A DNA stretch of 64,000 nucleotides from CAZABP01 sp964483245. Lineage in GTDB: Bacteria; Planctomycetota; UBA1135; UBA2386. Both the position numbers and the translations under genes were made by a program. Of this stretch, positions 41,748-50,529 are shown piece after piece; the first letter of the stretch is position 1, and every line of letters starts with the position of its first letter. The DNA is taken from contig CAZABP010000002.1 of the NCBI GenBank assembly GCA_964483245.1, positions 124,001-188,000 on the forward strand, written 5' to 3'. Under the pieces are notes generated by a model, which searched no databases, was not told the origin of the DNA, and saw only the letters and a program-made list of their open reading frames with translations.

Positions 41748-42757
41748 TGCGCCTGCCCGAGCGCCGCGACGATCGCCCGCACGTTGTGATCGATCATCGC
41801 AACGTAGTCCGTCGCGCCTGGCCGGGCGCCGGTCTGGTGCGCCATCGCGGCGATCCGTGCGCCGGTCTTGCGGGCGACGAACTCGGCGTGCCGCGCCGAG
41901 AAGTACGGCACGCTCAGGATCACGCGCACCTGCTCGGCCTGCATCCGCCGCGTCAGCTCCTCGAGGTGGCCGGTCGTCGGCGCGATGCCCGGCTTCGGTT
42001 CGAAGAACCCGATCACCTCCAGGCCGAACCGCGCCGCGAAGTACGGCCACAGGTCGTGGTCGGCGACGAGCTTGGCACCGGCATACGGACGCAGCGCGCC
42101 GAGCCAACCGCCGAGCTGGTCGAGTTGGCCCTGCTCGGTAAGGAACGACTGCAGCCGCCCGTGCTGCTGCAGCAGTGCGAGCTTCTCGACGTCGTAGGTG
42201 CCAGCGAGTTGCTCGCCCACCAGCGCGCCCGCGATCCGCTCCCGCAGCTCGTCGTAGCGCTTGCCGAACGCGTCCCGCGCCTCCGGTCGCAGCCGCGACA
42301 ACGCATCCCGGATCTGGCCGGCGACCTGCAGGCCGCGCACCGGGTCGAGCAGATAGTGCGGATTGCCGTACGCGTGCACGTCACCGAGCGCGCGGTCGAC
42401 GATGCCGGACGGCACGCCGAGCGTCTGGATGCCGTCGCCGGCGACCAGACGTCCGGCGCCGCCGCGCAGCACGTTGCCGTTGCGGGCCTGGCCGGTCAGC
42501 ACCGGCAGCCAGCCGACCTCGAGATCGAGCCCGACGTCGACCAGCAGATCGGCATCGTGCAGCGCGCGGATCATGCTCGGCCGCGCATCGAGGAAGTGTG
42601 GGTCCTCGACCCCCTTGGTGAACGTCGTGACCTCGACCAGCGGACCGCCGATCGACGCGACCAGGCTCGCGAGGTCCGGCGTCGTTGCACAGACGCGCAG
42701 CGGCTGCTGTGCGGGGAGCAGCGCGAGCAGCGCAGGCAGCAGGAGCAAGTGCTTCAT
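41744..42757 (-). CDS. ZnuA/TroA-type metal-binding protein
   Basis: A 337-residue periplasmic substrate-binding protein of cluster A-I. The signal peptide ends LLPA before Gln17. Three likely metal ligands are conserved: H54 (EDPHFLDARPS), H134 (GNPHYLLDP) and H234 (ADHDLWPYF). The usual fourth acidic ligand (DP motif late in the protein) is not obvious, and a late segment reads AHQTGARPG. There is no long His-rich loop of the classical ZnuA type, so manganese or iron cannot be excluded. It sits one base after the outer-membrane gene and overlaps the ATPase gene. Zinc is favoured by the His-rich protein at the operon head. Confidence 0.88.
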   Translation of the reverse strand: MKHLLLLPALLALLPAQQPLRVCATTPDLASLVASIGGPLVEVTTFTKGVEDPHFLDARPSMIRALHDADLLVDVGLDLEVGWLPVLTGQARNGNVLRGGAGRLVAGDGIQTLGVPSGIVDRALGDVHAYGNPHYLLDPVRGLQVAGQIRDALSRLRPEARDAFGKRYDELRERIAGALVGEQLAGTYDVEKLALLQQHGRLQSFLTEQGQLDQLGGWLGALRPYAGAKLVADHDLWPYFAARFGLEVIGFFEPKPGIAPTTGHLEELTRRMQAEQVRVILSVPYFSARHAEFVARKTGARIAAMAHQTGARPGATDYVAMIDHNVRAIVAALGQAQ

Positions 42758-42758
42758 C

Positions 42759-44117
42759 TCAGTACACATGGGCAGGGTGCTTGCCGATCAGGACTTCGAA
42801 CGTCAACCAGACCGAATGCGCGTCGTCGGCGAGCCAGTCCGCGTCGTCGTAGTTGTATTGCAGCCGGATGCGGGAGTACTCGCTCGGGTGCCACGCGAGC
42901 AGCGGCGAGATCCGCAGGCGGTCGGCTCGATAGGGATCTCCGCTGGGGCCGACCAGCTGATCGTTCTCGGCGTCGTAGTTGTCGCCGCTGCCGCTGCCCC
43001 ATTCGGCGCGCAAGCCAGCCGCCCAGTTGCGCTGGAAGCCCCACAGCCCCTGCACGTAGCAGCCCCAGTCCCGGAGCGTGTCGCCAGGGACCAGGAAGTC
43101 GTCGTTCGGATCCAGCGGGTCGTTCTCGTCGGTCTGCTCGGCGGCGCGGAAGCGACGGGCCAGGACCTCTGCCTCGAACAGGAAGAACGGCCAGCCACCT
43201 TCGGCGTCCGGCGGCCGCCACTTCCAGACCAGGTCGGCGCCGTACACCACGGTCTCGCCGTCGTCGCCGGTTGCGTTCGGCCCGAACAGCACCGACGCGC
43301 CGAGCTGCATCGAGCTGTCCGCTCCGATGTCGAACCCGGTCACCGCACGGCCGAGATAGACGAAGTCGTTCCAGCTCTTCACGTCGCGCTCGGCGAACGC
43401 GCGGCCGCCGATCGGACGCTCCCCGTACACCTCGTCGTTGGCGAGGAAGCTGGTCATCGTCTCGCCATTTGCGTTCTGCACGCCGAAGTGCAGCTCGGTG
43501 AACGTCTTCCATGGCGCCAGCCAGGCGAGACGGGCCCCCGGCGCGCGCATGCCGTCGCCGCCGAACACGCGCGTGTGCGCGAACGGCTGATCGACCCAGT
43601 GCCACGCGTGCGGATGCCGGGGATTCAAGCGGCCGAACTCGGTGAACATCTGCCCGACTTCGAGCTGGAGGCCGGCTGGCAGTGACGTCGTCGTCAACGT
43701 CGCCTCCTCGAGCTCGGTGATCGTTTCCCCTTCGATCGGGTCGATCGCGGTGATCAGGTACGCCTCGGCGCGGAAGTACGGATCCACGGCGCCGACCAGC
43801 CCCAGTTCCGCCTGTTGCAGCGTGAAGCCGCGCTTGCGTGGATCGTGCGCGCCACCCTGCAGATCTCCGAGCGCAGAATCACGCTCCGTCGAAGTGCCGA
43901 CGCTGGTGATGATGTCGAGCGAGACGTCGAGCAGCTGGAACGTCCCACGGGTGGAAGCTGGTGGGAGCGGAACAGGGCGCTGCGGATCGTTCACCGGCAG
44001 CTCGGTGAGCGCGCGCTCGAGCGCAGCACGTCGTGCGGCGTCGTTCTGCGCGTGCAGGAGGTTCGGGAACACGGCGCTGCCGAGCACCGGCAGCGCCAAC
44101 AGCCAATGGGTACGCAT
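42759..44117 (-). CDS. Predicted outer-membrane beta-barrel protein of the metal uptake operon
   Basis: A 452-residue exported protein with a signal peptide ending LLHA before Gln24. The mature protein alternates hydrophobic and polar residues in long strands rich in Trp, Tyr and Phe (for example RISPLLAWHPSEYSRIRLQY, then a strand ending in VLIGK), the pattern of an outer-membrane barrel. It lacks a TonB box and plug that I can see. Comparable proteins are found beside zinc ABC transporters in several Gram-negative groups, where they are presumed to pass metal or metal complexes. It is one base from the binding-protein gene, so cotranscription is likely. Confidence 0.75.
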   Translation of the reverse strand: MRTHWLLALPVLGSAVFPNLLHAQNDAARRAALERALTELPVNDPQRPVPLPPASTRGTFQLLDVSLDIITSVGTSTERDSALGDLQGGAHDPRKRGFTLQQAELGLVGAVDPYFRAEAYLITAIDPIEGETITELEEATLTTTSLPAGLQLEVGQMFTEFGRLNPRHPHAWHWVDQPFAHTRVFGGDGMRAPGARLAWLAPWKTFTELHFGVQNANGETMTSFLANDEVYGERPIGGRAFAERDVKSWNDFVYLGRAVTGFDIGADSSMQLGASVLFGPNATGDDGETVVYGADLVWKWRPPDAEGGWPFFLFEAEVLARRFRAAEQTDENDPLDPNDDFLVPGDTLRDWGCYVQGLWGFQRNWAAGLRAEWGSGSGDNYDAENDQLVGPSGDPYRADRLRISPLLAWHPSEYSRIRLQYNYDDADWLADDAHSVWLTFEVLIGKHPAHVY

Positions 44118-44204
44118 CGAGAGACTCCTGGTCGGGGACGCGGAACGGAGTCCGGCAGCGAGGACGCTCCCCGCGGCGAAGTCGGACCCGATCCGTGCTG
44201 GCGA

Positions 44205-44585
44205 TCAGGAGGCGGTCGGAGGACCGCGGGCCGGATGCGAGAGGTCGAGGGGGCGCGTGGGCGGGGCAGCCCGACGCGCCGGCGTGGCGGGCCGTGCCGC
44301 GACGATGCGCTGCGCGAGGTCCGCCGGCGCCGGCGCTGGCTCCGGCTGGATGCGAAGGAGTGCGCAGACTGCGCAGTCTTCGTCGGCCGCCGCCGCTGGT
44401 TGCTCCGTGGGCGCGGAGTCGCCGTCGCAAGCGTGCGTGCAGTCCGCATGCGCCGCGGCCGGCAGCACGTGCCCGTGCGCGTGCCCGTGCGCGTGCACGA
44501 GCCCGTGCGCAACCGGGAACAGGCACTGCAGCAGGATCAGCAGCAGTGCGAGTGCGGTGCGCAGGCGCCGGTCGGCCCAGGACAT
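44205..44585 (-). CDS. Small His/Cys-rich exported protein (DUF2946-like)
   Basis: A 126-residue protein with a hydrophobic N-terminal segment (TALALLLILLQCLFPVAHG) and then a metal-binding-looking stretch: five His in HGLVHAHGHAHGHV, then HADCTHAC and DEDCAVCALL. The plan of one N-terminal helix followed by His and CxxC pairs matches DUF2946-type proteins seen near metal uptake genes. It is the first gene of the uptake operon, 87 bases before the outer-membrane gene. It may sense, buffer or pass zinc. The start at 44585 gives the hydrophobic segment a proper basic N-terminus. Confidence 0.7.
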   Translation of the reverse strand: MSWADRRLRTALALLLILLQCLFPVAHGLVHAHGHAHGHVLPAAAHADCTHACDGDSAPTEQPAAAADEDCAVCALLRIQPEPAPAPADLAQRIVAARPATPARRAAPPTRPLDLSHPARGPPTAS

Positions 44586-44617
44586 CGGCGGGGAGGCTAG
44601 AGCCTCAGCGCGAAGAT

Positions 44618-44630
44618 GCAACCGGGTTGC
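44618..44630. promoter_or_regulatory. Candidate metal-regulator operator upstream of the uptake operon
   Basis: GCAACC and GGTTGC form a perfect inverted repeat around one central base. It lies 33 bases upstream of the first gene of the uptake operon, in a 47-base gap after the preceding pump gene. Position and symmetry suit a Zur- or MntR-type site, but no regulator gene is in the window and the motif does not match a consensus I know. Confidence 0.35.
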
Positions 44631-44632
44631 GG

Positions 44633-46084
44633 TTACCCGTGCGGCGGACGCTCTGGCTGCGGCTGCTGCGGCTGCTCCGGCGGCGCGGGCGCCGGCTCCC
44701 AGCCGCCGCCGAGCGCGCGGTAGAGCTGGATCAGTGCCAACCACTGGTCGCGCACCGCCTCCGCCTCGTTGAGCTCGGCGTCGAACAACTGCCGCTGCGC
44801 ATCCAGCACATCCAGATACGGCGCGACGTCGCCGCGGTAGCGCAGCTCGGCCAGCGCCAGCACCTGGCGTTGCGCGCCGACGCGCGCGGTCTCTTCGCCA
44901 CGCCGGTCGCCGGTCTTGCGGTAGCCGATCAACCCGTCCTCGACTTCGCGCAGCGCCTGCAGGATCGCCTGCTCGTAGCGCAGCAGGAACTGCCGGTGTT
45001 GCGCCTCCGCCACTTCGACGCGGCTCGTGTTGCGGCCGGCGTTGAAGATCGGCTGCAGCAGGTCGGCGCCGATCGACCAGCTCCGCGCCGGCGCGCCGGC
45101 GAGGTCGCTGAGCTCCTCGCTCTCGAACCCGAAGAACCCGGTCAGCGAGATCGTCGGGTACAGCAACGCCTTCGCTTCGCCGATCCGCGCGTTCGCCGAG
45201 ACCAGCTCCTGCTCGGCGGCGCGCAGGTCCGGCCGTCGTTCGAGCAACTGGGACGGCAGACCGGCCGGGATCTGCGGCGGGAGCTGCATCTCGGCCGGCG
45301 TCTGGCCGCGCGCGATCGATCCAGGGTTCTGGCCGAGCAGCACGTTCAGCTCGTTCTCCTTCTGGCCGATCTGCCGCTCGAGGTCGTGCACCTGCGACGC
45401 CGTGCGGTGCACCTCACCTTCCGCCTGCCGCAGGTCCAGCTCCGACGTGATGCCGCCTTCGAACCGGACGCGCACCAGGTCACGGTACTGCTGCCGTGAA
45501 CGGAGCGTGTCCTGCGAGATCGCGAGCCGCCGGTCCAGATCGCGGAGCTGCACGTACGCACCCGCCACCTCGGCGACGAGCGCGATCACCACCGAGCGCC
45601 GCGTCTCCTCGGCGGCGTACATCAGCGCCTGCTCCGCCTCGGTCGCGCGCCGGATCCGCCCGAACAGATCCAGCTCCCAGACCATCGAGACGCCGACACC
45701 GTAATAGCTGCGCTCGTTGTCGATGCCGGGGATGGAACCGACCGCGGTCTCGCTGCTGATCCGCTCACGCCCGGCGGCGGCGACCGCATCGACGGTCGGG
45801 AACAGCTCCGAGCGCGCGAAGCCGAACCGCGCGCGCGCCTCCTCGATCCGCGCGACTGCGATCTGCAGGTCCTGGTTCCGGTCGAGCGCGGTCTGCACGA
45901 GCTGTTGCAGGACCGGATCCTGGAACAGCTCCCACCACGCGAGGTTCGCCAGGCTCTCTGCCTGCGCGGCGGTCAGCTCGCGCCAGCCTTCGGGCAGCGG
46001 GACCTCCGGCCGTTCATAGTCCGGGCCGACCGTGCACGACGTCGCCAACACCAACAGCGCAGCGGGACCGAGCGGCCGCACCAT
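44633..46084 (-). CDS. Outer-membrane efflux lipoprotein (OprM/NodT family) of the second RND pump
   Basis: A 483-residue outer-membrane factor. The N-terminus has lipobox ATSC followed by TVGPDYERPEVPLPEGW, the standard OprM/NodT opening. Two OEP helical repeats follow (NQDLQIAVARIEEARARFGF and RRPDLRAAEQELVSANARIG), and a Pro/Gln-rich tail ends the protein. It is the last gene of an adaptor-pump-channel operon; the gap to the pump gene is one base. It is distinct from the factor at 28949: OprM-like signature here, shorter, and different gene order. Confidence 0.93.
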   Translation of the reverse strand: MVRPLGPAALLVLATSCTVGPDYERPEVPLPEGWRELTAAQAESLANLAWWELFQDPVLQQLVQTALDRNQDLQIAVARIEEARARFGFARSELFPTVDAVAAAGRERISSETAVGSIPGIDNERSYYGVGVSMVWELDLFGRIRRATEAEQALMYAAEETRRSVVIALVAEVAGAYVQLRDLDRRLAISQDTLRSRQQYRDLVRVRFEGGITSELDLRQAEGEVHRTASQVHDLERQIGQKENELNVLLGQNPGSIARGQTPAEMQLPPQIPAGLPSQLLERRPDLRAAEQELVSANARIGEAKALLYPTISLTGFFGFESEELSDLAGAPARSWSIGADLLQPIFNAGRNTSRVEVAEAQHRQFLLRYEQAILQALREVEDGLIGYRKTGDRRGEETARVGAQRQVLALAELRYRGDVAPYLDVLDAQRQLFDAELNEAEAVRDQWLALIQLYRALGGGWEPAPAPPEQPQQPQPERPPHG

Positions 46085-46085
46085 G

Positions 46086-49000
46086 TCAGTGCCCCTCCGG
46101 CGCGGGTTTCGGAGTCGTCGCTGGTGCCGCCGCCGGCTGCGCGCGTTTGCGGCGGCCCAGCTTCTCGACGAACGCGAAGTTCCCCGGCACCAGGATCACG
46201 CCGAAGAACGTCGCGACCAGCATGCCCCAGAACACCGCGGTGCCCATGACGTTCTGCGCCGCGGCGCCGGAACCGGACGCCAGCATCAGCGGCACGACGC
46301 CGAGGATGAACGCGAACGCAGTCATCAGGATCGGGCGGAAGCGCAGCCGTGCCGACTCCAGCGCCGCGTCGTCGACCGGCTTGCCTTCCTCGTGCTTGGC
46401 CTTGGCGAACTCGACGATCAGGATGGCATTCTTCGCCGCGAGCCCGATCAGCATGATGTTGCCGATCTGCACGTAGACGTTGTTGTCGTAGCCGCTGAGC
46501 CAGATGCCGAAGAACGCCCCGAGAGCGACCAGCGGTGAGCCGAGCAGCACCGCCCACGGCAGCCGCCAGCTCTCGTACATCGCCGCCAGCAGCAGGAACA
46601 CGAACACGATCGCCAGCACGAACGTCGGACCGGCCGGCGGCGCGACCTTCTCCTGGTACGACATCGACGAGTACGCGTACCCGAGCTCGCGCGGCATCGT
46701 CTCGGTGAACACCTGCTCGAGCGCCGCGAGCGCCTGGCCGGACGAGTAGCCGGGTCCCGGGATCCCCTGGATCTCGACCGAGCGGAACAGGTTGAACCGG
46801 TTGGTGATCTCGCTGCCGGCGTCCGAGCGCGTCGTCAGCAGCGTGCCGAGCGGGACCATGTCGCCGGTGCGGCTGCTGCGCACGTGGATCTGCCCGATGT
46901 CCTCCGGGTTGCGGCGGTAGTCGGCGTCCGCCTGCACATAGACGCGGAACAGCCGGCCGAAGCGGTTGAAGTCGTTGACGTAGGTGCCACCCAGCGCCGC
47001 CGACATCGCCAGGAACACGTCGTCGATCGGCACGCCGAGCTTGCGCGCCTTCTCGCGGTCGAGGTCGACGGCGACCTGCGGGTACGTCGGATCGAACGAC
47101 GTGAACACGTTCGCCAGCTCCGGCCGCGCGCGCGCGGCGGTCAGGAACTCGCGGCTGCGCTGGCCCAGCTCGGGCACCGTCAACGTGCCGCTGCGATCCT
47201 GCAGCAGGAAGTTGAACCCTGCCGACGCGCCGAATCCGGAGATCGTCGGCAGGTTGAACGGGAACGCGATCGCCTCCGGGATCGAGCGGACGTGCTGCGC
47301 GACCTTCGCCATCAGACCGCGCACGTGCAGCTCGGGACTCTTGCGCTCGTCCCACGGCTCGAGCCGCACGAAGATCGTGCCGAAGTTCGGCTGATACGTG
47401 CTGGTCACGACACCGTAGCCGCCGATCGTCGTGTACGAGTCGACGCCCTCGAGCCCGCCGAGGAACTGCTCGACCTGGCCGAGCACGGCGCTGGTGCGCT
47501 GCAGCGACGCGCCGGGCGGGAGCTGCACGTTCACCCCGAAGATCCCCTGATCCTCTTCGGGGATGAATCCGGACGGGAGCTGCCGGCCGATCGCGCCGAT
47601 CCCGAAGATCACGGCGCCGATCAGCAGGATCGTCAGCGACGAGCGCCGCACCAGGATCCGTGCGATGCCGAGGTAGCCGGTCGTGACCCCTTCGAAGCTC
47701 TTGTTGAACAGCTTGAAGAACCACCCCAGCGGGCCGCGCATCGGCTTCGCCGGCTTCAGCAGCAGCGCCGACAGCGCCGGCGCCAGTGACAGCGCGCTGA
47801 ATGCCGAGAGCAGGACCGAGATCGCGATCGTCAGCGCGAACTGCTGGTACATCCGCCCGGTCAGACCGCCGAGGAACGCGACCGGGATGAACACCGCGGA
47901 CAGGATCAGCGCGATCCCGATGACCGGCCCGGAGACCTCTTTCATCGCCTGCAGGGTCGCGTCGCGCGGACTCATCCCGTGCTCGATGTGGTGCATCACC
48001 GCCTCGACGACCACGATCGCGTCGTCGACGACGATCCCGATCGCCAGGATCAGCCCGAACATCGACAGCGTGTTGACCGAGAACCCGAGCATCGGGAAGA
48101 AGATGAACGTCCCGATCAACGACACCGGCACCGTCAACAACGGGATCAGCGTCGCGCGCAGGTTCTGCAGGAACACGAACACGACCAGCGTGACCAGCAC
48201 GACCGCTTCGAGGAACGTGTGCAGGATCGACTCGATCGACGCTTCGACGGCCGGCGTCGTGTCGTAGACGATCTTGTAGTCCATGTCGGGCGGGAACAGC
48301 TCCTTCGCCCGGTGCATGGTCTCGTAGATCGCTTCCGCCGCCGCGAGCTGGTTGGCGCCCGGCAGCAGGTAGACCGCCATCGCGCCGGATGGCTTGCCAT
48401 CGAGGCGCCCGAACGAGTCGTAGTTCTGCGCGCCGAGCTCGGCGCGGCCGACGTCGCGGATCCGCACCTGCGCGCCGCTCTCCGACTCGCGCAGGATGAT
48501 GTCTTCGAACTCGGCGGTCGTGATCAGGCGGCCGGGCGCGCTGACGGTGTACGTGAACTGTTGATCCGCCGGCGCGGGGCTGCCGCCGACCTTGCCGGTC
48601 GGCGCCTGCAGGTTCTGCTCCTTGATCGCGGCGACGACGTCGCTGGGCGTCAGCCCCAGGCGCGCCATCCGGTCCGGCCGCAGCCAGATCCGCATCCCAT
48701 AGTCGGTGCCGCCGAACAGATCGACCTGCGCGATGCCCGGGATGCGCAGGATCTGGTCGCGCAGGTTGATCCCGCAGTAGTTGATCAGGAAGTTTGCGTC
48801 GTACGTCCCGCCGGGCGAATGCAGCGAGACGATCATCAGGATGCTCGGGCTCTGCTTCTTGACGGTGACGCCCTGCTGCACGACCTCCTGCGGCAGCCGT
48901 GCCTGCGCCGACGAGACGCGGTTCTGCGTCAGCACGTTCGCGGTGTCCTGGTCGACGCCGACCTCGAAGTTGACGTCGAGCTGCATGCGGCCGTCGCTGG

Positions 49001-49247
49001 TGTTCGACGACTTCATGTAGATCATCCGGTCGACGCCGTTGACCTCCTGCTCGATCGGGGTCGCAACCGACTGCTCGACGGCGACCGCGGATGCGCCCGG
49101 ATAGTTCGCCGTGACGCGGATCATCGGCGGCGCCAGGAACGGGTACTGCTCGATGCTGAGTCCGCGCAACGAGAACAGACCCATCAACACGGTCAGGATC
49201 GCGATGACCATCGCGACGATCGGACGGCGGATGAAGAACTGGGCCAT
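46086..49247 (-). CDS. AcrB/MexF-type (HAE1) RND efflux pump
   Basis: A 1053-residue hydrophobe/amphiphile efflux pump. It begins FFIRRPIVAMVIAILTVLMG and has GIVVDDAIVVVEAV (TM4 Asp pair), PLLTVPVSLIGTF and the TM10 lysine motif GLAAKNAILIVEFAKAKHEE, so all proton-relay residues of the AcrB class are present. The porter domain shows the usual pairs (SADEGVDQ-like QLDVNFEVGVDQDTANV; PGASLQRTSAVLGQVE). HAE1 pumps export many amphiphilic drugs and lipids. It is the middle gene between the adaptor (8-base gap) and channel genes. Close match to the family, complete frame. Confidence 0.96.
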   Translation of the reverse strand: MAQFFIRRPIVAMVIAILTVLMGLFSLRGLSIEQYPFLAPPMIRVTANYPGASAVAVEQSVATPIEQEVNGVDRMIYMKSSNTSDGRMQLDVNFEVGVDQDTANVLTQNRVSSAQARLPQEVVQQGVTVKKQSPSILMIVSLHSPGGTYDANFLINYCGINLRDQILRIPGIAQVDLFGGTDYGMRIWLRPDRMARLGLTPSDVVAAIKEQNLQAPTGKVGGSPAPADQQFTYTVSAPGRLITTAEFEDIILRESESGAQVRIRDVGRAELGAQNYDSFGRLDGKPSGAMAVYLLPGANQLAAAEAIYETMHRAKELFPPDMDYKIVYDTTPAVEASIESILHTFLEAVVLVTLVVFVFLQNLRATLIPLLTVPVSLIGTFIFFPMLGFSVNTLSMFGLILAIGIVVDDAIVVVEAVMHHIEHGMSPRDATLQAMKEVSGPVIGIALILSAVFIPVAFLGGLTGRMYQQFALTIAISVLLSAFSALSLAPALSALLLKPAKPMRGPLGWFFKLFNKSFEGVTTGYLGIARILVRRSSLTILLIGAVIFGIGAIGRQLPSGFIPEEDQGIFGVNVQLPPGASLQRTSAVLGQVEQFLGGLEGVDSYTTIGGYGVVTSTYQPNFGTIFVRLEPWDERKSPELHVRGLMAKVAQHVRSIPEAIAFPFNLPTISGFGASAGFNFLLQDRSGTLTVPELGQRSREFLTAARARPELANVFTSFDPTYPQVAVDLDREKARKLGVPIDDVFLAMSAALGGTYVNDFNRFGRLFRVYVQADADYRRNPEDIGQIHVRSSRTGDMVPLGTLLTTRSDAGSEITNRFNLFRSVEIQGIPGPGYSSGQALAALEQVFTETMPRELGYAYSSMSYQEKVAPPAGPTFVLAIVFVFLLLAAMYESWRLPWAVLLGSPLVALGAFFGIWLSGYDNNVYVQIGNIMLIGLAAKNAILIVEFAKAKHEEGKPVDDAALESARLRFRPILMTAFAFILGVVPLMLASGSGAAAQNVMGTAVFWGMLVATFFGVILVPGNFAFVEKLGRRKRAQPAAAPATTPKPAPEGH

Positions 49248-49255
49248 GACTCAGC

Positions 49256-50452
49256 TCACCTGCCGTCGCGGGTGCCGGGCTTCTGCCCGGCAGGCGCGCC
49301 GTCGCCGGAGGGGTCTGCCGTGGGCTTCGCCGGGTCGATCGAGACCTGCTTCGCCTGCACCGGCATGCCGGGACGCACCTTCTGCGCGCCGTCGACGATG
49401 ACGTTCTCGTCCGGCTGCAGGCCCTGCGTGATCTGCCGCAGCGTGCCGAGCGACTGGCCGACCTGCACGATCCGTTCGGCGACCTTGCCGTCGCCGCCGA
49501 CGACGAGCACCGAGAACACCCCTTGCAGCTCACGCACGCAACGCTGCGGCAGCAGCAGGGCGCCCGGGTCGGTGCGCACGACCGTCCGCACGCGCGCGAA
49601 CTGGCCGGGACGCACGAGGCCGGCCGGGTTGGGGAACGCGACCTCGACCAGGATCGTGCCGGTCGTCGGATCGACATTGCGGTCGAGGAACACCAGCTGC
49701 CCCGGCTGCGCGTGCACGGTGCCGTCGGCCAGGATCAGCTCGAACGAGGACTTCCGCGCGTGCGGCTCGGCACCTTCCCCCCGTTCGCGTGCGAACGTGA
49801 GGTAGTCGCGCTCGGTCACGTTGACGCGGGCGTGGATCGGATCGATCCGCGAGATCCGCGTCAGCAGTGTGCTCTGCCCGCGCCCGACCAGCGTGCCGGT
49901 GAACACCTCGGTCTTGCCGATCAGGCCGGCTTCGGGTGCGAGCACCTTGGTGAACGACAGGTCGATCCGCGTTTTCTCGACGACGGCCTTGCCGGCTTCG
50001 ACGGCGGCGGCGGCCGCCTTCTCGACCGCGACCGAGGTCTCGTAGATCTGCCGCGAGACCGCGTTCTTCTCGACCAGCGGTGCGTAGCGGGCGACGTCCT
50101 GCGCGGCGCGCGCGAGCTGCGCCTCCGCCTCGGCCAACGCCGCCTGTGCCTGCGCCAGGGCCGCTTCGAACGGCCGCGGATCGAGGGTGTAGAGCAGGTC
50201 CCCTTTGTTGACCATGCTCCCCTGCCCGAACTCGATCGATTCGATGAACCCCTCGACGCGGGCGCGGATCTCGATCTCGGTGTTGCCGCGCGTCTCACCG
50301 ATGACCGAGAAGTGCACCGGCACGTCGCGCTGCAGCGGCTTGGCGACGTTGACCGCGGGCGGCGGGGGCGGGGGTGGCGGGGCCTTCTCCTTGCACCCGG
50401 CCAGGGCCAGCAGCAGGAGCGGGAACGTGGGGATCCAGCGGGGTCGGAGCAT
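49256..50452 (-). CDS. RND periplasmic adaptor lipoprotein (AcrA/MexE type)
   Basis: A 398-residue membrane fusion lipoprotein with lipobox LAGC, an eight-proline tether, and the AcrA-type order: lipoyl half (TEIEIRARVEGFIESIEFGQ), alpha hairpin (about 100-165), second lipoyl half (KVLAPEAGLIGKTEVFTGTL), beta-barrel with RISRIDPIHARVNVTERDY, and a membrane-proximal domain. The C-terminal tail is Gly/Pro-rich and charged. It is the first gene of the second pump operon (adaptor, pump, channel). No regulator gene is adjacent, so this pump may be constitutive or under remote control. Start at 50452 by the lipobox. Confidence 0.94.
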   Translation of the reverse strand: MLRPRWIPTFPLLLLALAGCKEKAPPPPPPPPAVNVAKPLQRDVPVHFSVIGETRGNTEIEIRARVEGFIESIEFGQGSMVNKGDLLYTLDPRPFEAALAQAQAALAEAEAQLARAAQDVARYAPLVEKNAVSRQIYETSVAVEKAAAAAVEAGKAVVEKTRIDLSFTKVLAPEAGLIGKTEVFTGTLVGRGQSTLLTRISRIDPIHARVNVTERDYLTFARERGEGAEPHARKSSFELILADGTVHAQPGQLVFLDRNVDPTTGTILVEVAFPNPAGLVRPGQFARVRTVVRTDPGALLLPQRCVRELQGVFSVLVVGGDGKVAERIVQVGQSLGTLRQITQGLQPDENVIVDGAQKVRPGMPVQAKQVSIDPAKPTADPSGDGAPAGQKPGTRDGR

Positions 50453-50529
50453 CGGACGGGGGGTGCGCGCCGGACTCCGAATCGAGCCGCTGCGCGCGAG
50501 TTTCATGGCAGTTGGGTCGGCGACGCTGC

